From Paenibacillus sp. CC-CFT747 (GTDB taxonomy: Bacteria; Bacillota; Bacilli; Paenibacillales; NBRC-103111): a stretch of DNA of 64,000 bases. The notes under the pieces were generated by a model. That model was given only the letters and a program-made list of their open reading frames with translations. It did not search any database and was not told the origin of the DNA. Each line of letters begins with the position of its first letter. The first letter of the stretch is position 1. Shown here one piece after another: positions 57,134-64,000 of the stretch. Position numbers and translations under genes: made by a program. The stretch covers positions 4,525,501 through 4,589,500 of the forward strand of contig CP106741.1 in assembly GCA_030323305.1 (NCBI GenBank), in the 5' to 3' direction.

Positions 57134-59165
57134 ATGAAGCCAAGAGATTTGTTTATACTGGTCGGGATTATCGGAATCGTTCTAATGATGGTCGTTCCCA
57201 TTCCAACCGTCATGCTGGACGTCCTGCTCGTCATTAATATTTCCCTGGCCCTGATGATTCTTCTGGTTGCCATGAACACGACGGACGCCCTGCAGTTCTC
57301 CATTTTTCCGTCCATGCTTCTGATTACGACCTTATTCCGGCTGGCACTTAACGTATCCACGACCCGGAACATTTTGTCCAAGGGCGAGGCCGGACATGTG
57401 GTGGAAACGTTCGGGTCTTTTGTCGCCGGGGATAACCTGGTCGTCGGTTTCGTTGTTTTCCTTATTCTAGTCATCGTCCAATTTATCGTAATCACCAAGG
57501 GCTCCGAGCGGGTGGCGGAGGTCGCGGCCCGGTTCACCCTCGATGCCATGCCCGGTAAGCAGATGAGCATTGATGCAGACCTGAATGCCGGAATGATCAA
57601 CGAGCAGCAGGCCCGGGAACGGCGGAAGAAGATTGAGAACGAAGCGGACTTCTACGGAGCGATGGATGGAGCGAGCAAATTCGTAAAAGGAGATGCCATT
57701 GCGGGTATCGTCATTCTGATCATTAACCTGATCGGCGGGCTGATCATCGGAATGCTCTTTCTTAACAAATCCGCAGCCGAATCGGCCGCCTTGTTCTCCA
57801 AGCTGACCATCGGGGACGGCCTCGTCAGCCAAATTCCGGCGCTGCTTATTTCCACGGCGGCCGGACTTATCGTCACGCGCGCCACATCGGAAGGAAACCT
57901 GGCCTCCGATATTACCGGTCAAATCTTGGCCTATCCCAAGCTGCTGTACGTGGTCGCCGCCACCGTGTTCGTGCTCGGGACCTTTACGCCGATCGGACCG
58001 ACCGCCACCTATCCGCTCGCCATCGTTCTGGTCATCTCGGCGCGCCGCATGCAGACCAATCTCAGCCGCAAGCAGGCCGAAGAAGAGCAGATGGAGGAGG
58101 AACAGCAGATCGAAGAGGTGCGCAGCCCCGAGAGTGTCATTTCGCTTCTTCAGATCGATCCCATTGAATTTGAGTTCGGCTACGGGCTTATCCCTCTGGC
58201 GGATACGCAGCAGGGAGGAGACCTTCTGGACCGGATCATTCTCATCCGCCGCCAGTGCGCCCTAGAGCTCGGGATCGTCGTGCCGGTCATCCGCATCCGG
58301 GATAACATTCAGCTGAAGCCGAATGAATATGTCATCAAGATCAAAGGTAACACCGTGGCCGGAGGAGAGCTTCTCCTAAACCACTACTTGGCCATGAGCC
58401 CGGGCTTCGACGACGATTCCGTAACCGGTATCGAAACGACGGAACCTGCGTTCGGCCTCCCGGCCCTCTGGATAGATGAAGCGACCAAGGAAAGAGCCGA
58501 GCTTGCCAGTTATACGGTGGTCGATCCGCCGTCCGTCGTGGCCACCCATCTGACGGAAATCATCAAGAAGCATTCCTATGAGCTTCTGGGACGCCAGGAG
58601 ACGAAAGCGCTCGTGGACAATGTGCGGGAGTCGTACCCGGCCCTGGTGGACGAACTGATCCCGAGCATCCTTTCCATCGGAGATATCCAGAAGGTGCTCG
58701 CCAAGCTGCTCCGGGAAAAATATCGGTGCGGGACATGGTGACCATCCTCGAGACCCTCGCCGATTACGGAACCTATACGAAGGATCCCGATATTTTGACG
58801 GAATACGTCCGGCAGGCGCTCTCCAGGCAAATCACCCTGCAGTATTCCGACAGGGGGATTCCCTCAAAGTCATTACGGTAGGGCCTTCACTAGAGAAGAA
58901 AATAGCGGAGGCGGTTCAGCAGACCGAGCAAGGCTCTTATTTGGCGCTGGACCCGTCCTCCTCCCAGATCATTTATCACCGTCTCAATGAGCAGGTGAGC
59001 AAAGCCATCCAAACGGGCCAGCAGCCGGTTATTCTAACGTCGCCGACCATCCGCATGTATTTGAGGCAGCTGCTGGAAAGAACGATGCAGGATATTCCGG
59101 TCCTGTCTTACAGTGAACTGGAGCCAAGCGTAGAAATCCAAAGCATGGGAGTGGTTAACCTGTGA
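57134..59165 (+). CDS. flhA: Flagellar export protein FlhA (two frameshifts)
   Basis: About 677 residues after repair, from ATG 57134 (aaggaga upstream). Eight membrane helices in the first 310 residues with the FHIPEP signature (NILSKGEAGHVVETFGSF), then a large cytoplasmic domain binding export chaperones. Breaks: A run 58716-58720 (LLREKISVRDMVTILE) and G run 58853-58857 (YSDRGDSLKVITVG). The stop overlaps flhF by 4 bp. Confidence 0.95.
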
Positions 59166-60436
59166 AAGTTAAACGATATGTGGTGGACTCCATGCCGGAT
59201 GCTCTACAGCAAATAAGGAACGAGCTGGGGAAAGACGCCGTTATCATCAATACGAAAGAAATCCGTACCGGAGGGTTTCTCGGGATGTTCGGGAAGAAGA
59301 GGATCGAAGTGGTGGCCGCCACCGATTCATCCGCCCCTGCGGCTGCGCCATCTGTGCCGCCTGCGTTCCCTCCTCCTGCCGTTTCGCTGCCGTTTCGGCA
59401 GCAAGCCGAGGAAACACGGGTACCCCCGCTCCCCAAGCGGCCTGACCCCGCGGCCGCTGCGTTTGAGCAAAGACTGCCTTACGTGCCTGATGTCCTTACG
59501 GAGGGAGAGACGGCGGCTCTTACCGGGATTCCGCAGCGAAACGGAGGCCGTTCTTCAGGAAGTGAAGAGACCCTGCTGGAGGAGATCCGCCAGATGAAGG
59601 AGATGGTCACCCGGCTCTCCCGCAGAACGGATTCCGGATCTCCTGCCCGCCATCCGCTCTTAGCACGGCTGCACAGCCGGCTCCTGGAGCAGGAAATCCG
59701 CCCGGATCTCGCGGAGCATATTGTGGACTGCCTGGAAGCGGAAGAGAGGGAGGGCGTGGAATGGACGGAAGAAACCGTTCGGGAGAACGCCTCTGCTCTT
59801 CTGAAGGAACGAATGGGAGGACGAAAAGGGGAGCAGATTTCGCCCCATACGCAAATCGTTCATTTCGTCGGTCCTACCGGTGTCGGCAAAACGACGACGA
59901 TCGCCAAGCTGGCCGCCGAGCAGGTTCTCAAGCACCAGCGCAAGGTCGGGTTCATCACCTCGGATACGTATCGGATCGCGGCCGTCGAACAGCTGAAGAC
60001 CTACGCCACCATCCTTAACGTTCCTCTGGAGGTAGTCTTCTCTCCACAGGATCTGCATAAGGCGTTCGAGAAGCTCGCCCATTGTGACATGATTTTCATG
60101 GACACCGCCGGCCGAAACTTCCGCAATGAAATGTATGTCTCCGAGCTGAATGCGCTTTTGCAGACCAAGGGGAGAAGCGAAACGATTCTGGTTCTAAGCT
60201 TGACCACCAAATACAAAGACATGAAAGTGATCGCCGAGAACTTCATGAAATTCAAACTGGATAAAGTGCTCTTCACCAAAATGGATGAAACCGATTCGTA
60301 CGGGGCAGTGGTTAACCTCATTAATGATTTTCCTCTCCAGCTGTCCTATTTGACCAACGGACAGAACGTTCCGGACGATATCGTTCCGGCGGATGTTAAC
60401 CGGCTTGCCGAGCTTCTTCTGGAGGATCTGTCATGA
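59162..60436 (+). CDS. flhF: Flagellar SRP-like GTPase FlhF
   Basis: 424 residues from GTG 59162, intact. N-terminal B region starting MKVKRYVVDSMPDALQQIR with a Pro/Ala-rich stretch (about 60-120), N domain, then the SRP-type G domain: FVGPTGVGKTTTIAKLAAEQ (P-loop about residue 237), FMDTAGRNFRN, TKMDETDSYG. It sets the place and number of flagella together with FlhG. ATGA overlap with flhG. Confidence 0.96.
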   Translation: MKVKRYVVDSMPDALQQIRNELGKDAVIINTKEIRTGGFLGMFGKKRIEVVAATDSSAPAAAPSVPPAFPPPAVSLPFRQQAEETRVPPLPKRPDPAAAAFEQRLPYVPDVLTEGETAALTGIPQRNGGRSSGSEETLLEEIRQMKEMVTRLSRRTDSGSPARHPLLARLHSRLLEQEIRPDLAEHIVDCLEAEEREGVEWTEETVRENASALLKERMGGRKGEQISPHTQIVHFVGPTGVGKTTTIAKLAAEQVLKHQRKVGFITSDTYRIAAVEQLKTYATILNVPLEVVFSPQDLHKAFEKLAHCDMIFMDTAGRNFRNEMYVSELNALLQTKGRSETILVLSLTTKYKDMKVIAENFMKFKLDKVLFTKMDETDSYGAVVNLINDFPLQLSYLTNGQNVPDDIVPADVNRLAELLLEDLS

Positions 60437-61301
60437 GTGACCAGGCTCAAAGCTTAAGAAATTTAATTCTAACGCGGCAGGCTTCCTCTGTTAAGAACAC
60501 AAGGGTCATCACGGTGACGAGCGGAAAAGGGGAGTGGGAAAGTCCAACTTCACTTTGAATTTTGCCTTGACTCTACAGAAGCGGGGCTACCAGGTGCTCA
60601 TCTTCGATGCGGATATTGGGTTGGCCAATATCGACGTGCTCATGGGAGTGGCTTCTCCGTACAGCCTGTATCACCTTCTCAAGAAGGAAAAAACCATCTG
60701 GGACATCATCCAGACAGGGCCGCACGGGCTGCGATTCATTGCGGGAGGCTCCGGTTTTACCGATCTGCTGCGGTTAAAGGACAGCGAGCTCGATTATTTC
60801 TCAGATCAGATCAGCCAGCTGAACGGTCATGTCGATTTTATTCTGTTTGATACCGGAGCCGGTCTTTCCAAAGAAACTTTAAAATTTATTCTCGCCGCTC
60901 ATGAAACGTTCGTGGTCACCACACCCGAGCCGACTTCCATCACCGATGCCTATGCCATTATCAAAATGGTTCACAGCGAGGAGAAAAACGTTCCCTTCCG
61001 GCTCGTAATCAACCGGGTATCGGATGACCGGGAAGGGCTTCAGACGGCGGATAAGATCCGTCTTGTGGCGAAGCGGTTTCTGCAGCTGGATATTCCCATC
61101 CTGGGCTATGTGGCGGATGACAGCTCGGTAACCAAAGCCGTGAAGAAGCAGACCCCGTTCACCCTAGCGTTTCCGGGCAGCCCGGCCGCCCGAAGCCTGG
61201 AGGAGCTGGTCGATCATTTTATCAGGGGCCAGCAAATGGAGCCGGTCCACACCGGTGGGGTGAAGGGCTTTCTGCATCGAATGATCCGGCTGCTTAAATA
61301 A
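60433..61301 (+). CDS. flhG: MinD-like ATPase FlhG (YlxH) (one frameshift)
   Basis: About 289 residues after repair. The deviant Walker A ITVTSGKGGVGKSNFTLN appears once one G is restored in the run at 60529-60532; then FDADIGLANIDVLMG and VDFILFDTGAGLS. The N-terminal helix (ALRNLILTRQ-like, here SLRNLILTRQA) is the FlhF-activating motif with a DQ pair. C-terminal amphipathic membrane helix (FLHRMIRLLK). Controls FlhF and C-ring supply. Confidence 0.95.
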
Positions 61302-61351
61302 TCCGCATGGCCTGCACAAGGATAGATAGACAGCTGAGAAGGAGGGATTCT

Positions 61352-62431
61352 ATGGCTTATCAAGTGCTGGTGGTGGATGATTCGGTCTTTATGCGCAAAA
61401 TCATTTCCGATATGGTCGGAGAAGATTCGCGTTTCCATGTGGCGGGAACGGCCAAGAACGGGCGGGAAGCCCTTGAGAAGGTCAAGGAGCTGAACCCCGA
61501 CGTCATCACCATGGATGTGGAGATGCCCGTTATGGATGGCCTTGAGGCCCTGGCTCTGATTATGAAGGAGAAGCCGACACCGGTCATTATGCTCAGCAGC
61601 CTGACTCAGGAAGGGGCCATGGAAACGGTCAAAGCCTTGGAACGAGGAGCCGTTGATTTCCTCCAGAAGCCATCCGGCTCCGTTTCGTTCGATCTGCATA
61701 AAGTGAGAGAGCTGCTTCACGAGAAGCTCTTGGCCGCCGTACACTCCAAAGTCCTTCCTGCTTGGGTGCAGGACGCGGCGCCGGAGCCGGTCCTTCCACG
61801 GGTGCGACAGATAAAAGAAACCAGCCCCGAGGGGTCCTTCGAGCATTTGGTCGCCATGGGAACCTCAACCGGAGGGCCAAGAGCCCTCCATGCCGTCATT
61901 TCCGGTCTTCCCGCCGACTTCCCGGCACCGGTCCTTGTGGTGCAGCATATGCCGCCCAAATTCACCAAGTCTCTGGCGGACCGGCTTAATGCCGTTTCTC
62001 CCCTTCTTGTGAGGGAAGCGGAGGATGGGGAAGGGGTGGAAAGGGGAAAGGTTCTCCTTGCGCCGGGAGGCTATCATATGGCGATGGTACAGGAGAACGG
62101 CGGACATTTCCGGATCAAGCTTACGGAGGAGGAGCCCCGCATGGGTCACCGGCCTTCGGTTGACTATCTGTTTGAATCGCTGCTTCCATTCCGCCGACTG
62201 AAGCGCCATATCGTCCTGATGACAGGCATGGGAAGCGACGGAGCTAAGGGAATGCTCGCGTTGCGCCAGGCAGGAGCCTTTTCCACGACAGCGGAATCCG
62301 AAGAGTCGTGTGTGGTTTACGGAATGCCGAGGGCGGCGGTCCATCTAAACGGGGCGATGCATGTTCAGCCTCTTCCCCGAATCGCCTCCCATCTGGTCCG
62401 CCTGACGGAGGATGGGATCGACAGAAGATAG
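61352..62431 (+). CDS. cheB: Chemotaxis protein-glutamate methylesterase CheB
   Basis: 359 residues from ATG 61352 (gagaaggaggg upstream). Receiver domain with Asp55 (VITMDVEMPVMDG) and a methylesterase domain with Ser172 in AMGTSTGGPRAL, His in VVQHMPPKF and Asp in TGMGSDGAKG. It demethylates and deamidates chemoreceptors after phosphorylation by CheA. Confidence 0.96.
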   Translation: MAYQVLVVDDSVFMRKIISDMVGEDSRFHVAGTAKNGREALEKVKELNPDVITMDVEMPVMDGLEALALIMKEKPTPVIMLSSLTQEGAMETVKALERGAVDFLQKPSGSVSFDLHKVRELLHEKLLAAVHSKVLPAWVQDAAPEPVLPRVRQIKETSPEGSFEHLVAMGTSTGGPRALHAVISGLPADFPAPVLVVQHMPPKFTKSLADRLNAVSPLLVREAEDGEGVERGKVLLAPGGYHMAMVQENGGHFRIKLTEEEPRMGHRPSVDYLFESLLPFRRLKRHIVLMTGMGSDGAKGMLALRQAGAFSTTAESEESCVVYGMPRAAVHLNGAMHVQPLPRIASHLVRLTEDGIDRR

Positions 62432-62471
62432 CCGCAAGGACAAGCTTTGAATATTAGCGGGGGTGCTTTAG

Positions 62472-64000
62472 TTGGAACTCAATCAATATCTATCCATGTT
62501 TATCGATGAATCCACCGAACATCTGCAGGCCATCAACGAGAACTTGCTCGGACTCGAACAGAATCCTGAAGATACGTCGATCGTTCATACCATTTTTCGT
62601 TCCGCCCATACCCTGAAAGGAATGTCGGCTACGATGGGCTTTGAGGATCTGGCCTCTCTTACGCATGAGATGGAGAACGTTCTGGATCTTGTAAGGAATC
62701 ACAAGCTTGCGATGAATTCGTTTATCTTCGATTGTTTGTTCAAGAGCACGGATGCTCTCGAGGCTATGGTTCAGGATATCATCGGAGGAGGCACCGGGAA
62801 AGCCGATGTCACCGAAATTGTCCTCGCCCTCAAGTCTATCGTAAGCGGCGATTACGGTAAGGGGAAGCTTCACCAGCATCAGCTGCCGGCTCTAGCCCGG
62901 GAGGGAGCTCGATGATTTTCAGCTTTCCATCCTCGAGCAGTCTCTCGCATCAGGGTTTCACGTCTACCGCATCCAGGTGGCCGTTCAGGAAAATTGTGTC
63001 TTGAAGGCCGCCCGTGCCTATATGGTCTTTAACGTGCTGGAACAGAGCGGAGAGGTCGTCAAATCGATTCCTTCTGTCGAAGAAATCGAACAAGAGAAAT
63101 TCGACCGCACCTTCACCGTCTATTTCGTTACGCAGGTGGATGGACAAGCCTTGGAGGAAAGCATCACCGGCGTATCGGAGATTGAATCGGCGTCCGCGGC
63201 CGGTCTCGATTCCGACTCGCTCAAGGGTTGGGCGCAGCCAGCGGAATCGTCTGTTCCTGCAGCCGCCGCCGAGCTTCAGGAAGCCAAGGCACAAGCCGCC
63301 GCAGCCACGGCGGCACCGGCCAGACCGGTGGCTGCCCAGACGAATGCCCCGGTGGCAAGCCGGACCATCCGCGTGGATATCGAACGCTTGGATACGCTGA
63401 TGAACCTGTTCAGCGAGCTTCTGATCGACCGGGTAAGACTGGAGCAGCTGGCAGCCGAAATCCGCCGCAGCGATCTGGTGGAAACCGTGGAGCATATGGC
63501 CCGGGTCAGCAGCGACCTGCAGAACATTGTCCTTAAGCTCCGCATGGTTCCGGTCGAAACGGTTTTCAACCGCTTCCCCAGAATGATCCGAGATATTGCC
63601 AAGTCCTTGGACAAGAAGGTGGATCTGGTCGTCACCGGCTCAGAGACCGAGCTGGACCGTACGGTTATCGATGAAATCGGGGATCCGCTTGTTCACCTGC
63701 TGCGAAACGCGGTCGATCATGGAATCGAGACGGTATCGGAACGGGTAGCGGCTGGAAAGAACGAAACGGGAACCATTCATCTCCGGGCTTTTCACAGCGG
63801 CAACCACGTCTTTATCGAGATCGAAGAAGACGGCCGGGGCATCAACCGCGAGAAGGTTCTTCAAACCGCGATCAAGAACGGGGTCATCACCAAGGAGCAG
63901 GCGGCCAAAATGGCGGATGACGAGGTGCAGCAGCTGATCTTTGCCTCGGGCTTCAGCACCGCCGACAAGATTTCGGATATTTCCGGAAGAGGCGTCGGTC
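62472..64000 (+). CDS. cheA: Chemotaxis histidine kinase CheA (partial, 3' end outside window; two frameshifts)
   Basis: Starts TTG 62472 after gggggtg; about 510 codons present. P1 domain with phospho-acceptor His46 (FRSAHTLKGMSATMG), P2 region, Ala/Pro-rich linker (about 255-290), P3 dimerisation helices (DIERLDTLMNLFSELLIDR), and the start of the ATPase domain with the N box (HLLRNAVDHGIE) and first Gly box (EDGRGIN). Breaks: G run 62861-62864 and G run 62903-62905 (GEASPASAAGSSPGGELDDF). The rest of P4 and P5 lie beyond the right edge. Confidence 0.95.

Noticed and set aside
57134..59165. Programmed ribosomal frameshifting in flhA, smc, ftsY and others
   Set aside because: The breaks differ in base, position and context, lack slippery heptamers with pseudoknots, and affect about 29 genes. 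Sequence error explains all of them more simply.
1..64000. CRISPR arrays, tRNA/rRNA genes, insertion sequences, prophage genes
   Set aside because: None seen. No regularly spaced repeats, no transposase or integrase other than XerC (a housekeeping recombinase), and no tRNA-like folds among the gaps I read.

Overview
The window is a core chromosomal segment of a fairly GC-rich, endospore-forming, motile Firmicute. Gene order follows the Bacillus subtilis ylbJ-to-cheA stretch almost gene for gene. GC content, FapR, HslUV/CodY next to a 30-odd-gene fla/che operon, and the protein sequences fit Paenibacillaceae (Paenibacillus, Cohnella, Brevibacillus-like) best; this placement is inference from layout and sequence character. 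I see no rRNA, tRNA, CRISPR array, insertion sequence or prophage.

Layout. 1-4.7 kb: ylbJ (minus, cut by the left edge), ylbL, tmcAL/ylbM (minus), ylbN-rpmF. 4.7-11.5 kb: the fatty-acid/phospholipid operon fapR-plsX-fabH-fabD-fabG-acpP-fabF-rnc, with a FapR-type operator ahead of fapR. 11.5-20.7 kb: smc-ftsY, ylxM-ffh-rpsP-khpA-rimM-trmD-rplS (chromosome organisation, signal recognition particle, ribosome and tRNA modification). 20.7-26 kb: lepB-rbgA-(small unknown gene)-rnhB-ylqG-ylqH-yraN. 26.2-28.2 kb: comM (minus) diverging from a small zinc-ribbon gene. 28.5-39.2 kb: sucC-sucD, dprA-topA-trmFO-xerC-hslV-hslU-codY. 39.4-64 kb: the fla/che operon flgB-flgC-fliE-F-G-H-I-J-motE-fliK-flgD-(TIGR02530 gene)-flgE-swrD-fliL-M-Y-cheY-fliO-P-Q-R-flhB-A-F-G-cheB-cheA, cut by the right edge.

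A dominant property of this sequence is that roughly 29 of about 68 genes, many of them essential, are interrupted by one or more single-base frame changes (about 42 in total). Nearly all lie in a G, C, A or T run and are repaired by adding one base of the same kind. I treat them as sequencing/assembly undercalls, annotate each gene full length across the break, and record where the break lies. Lengths quoted for such genes are those after repair.

No clearly new multi-gene system is visible. The less ordinary points are: a FliK-like/FlhB-tail-like gene pair (ylqG-ylqH) outside the flagellar operon; a 156-bp imperfect palindrome between smc and ftsY; a CodY whose effector-pocket loop looks rearranged, together with a good CodY box just upstream of the fla/che operon; an HslV with Gly rather than Ser at position 2; and a comM leader that can hide its own ribosome-binding site.
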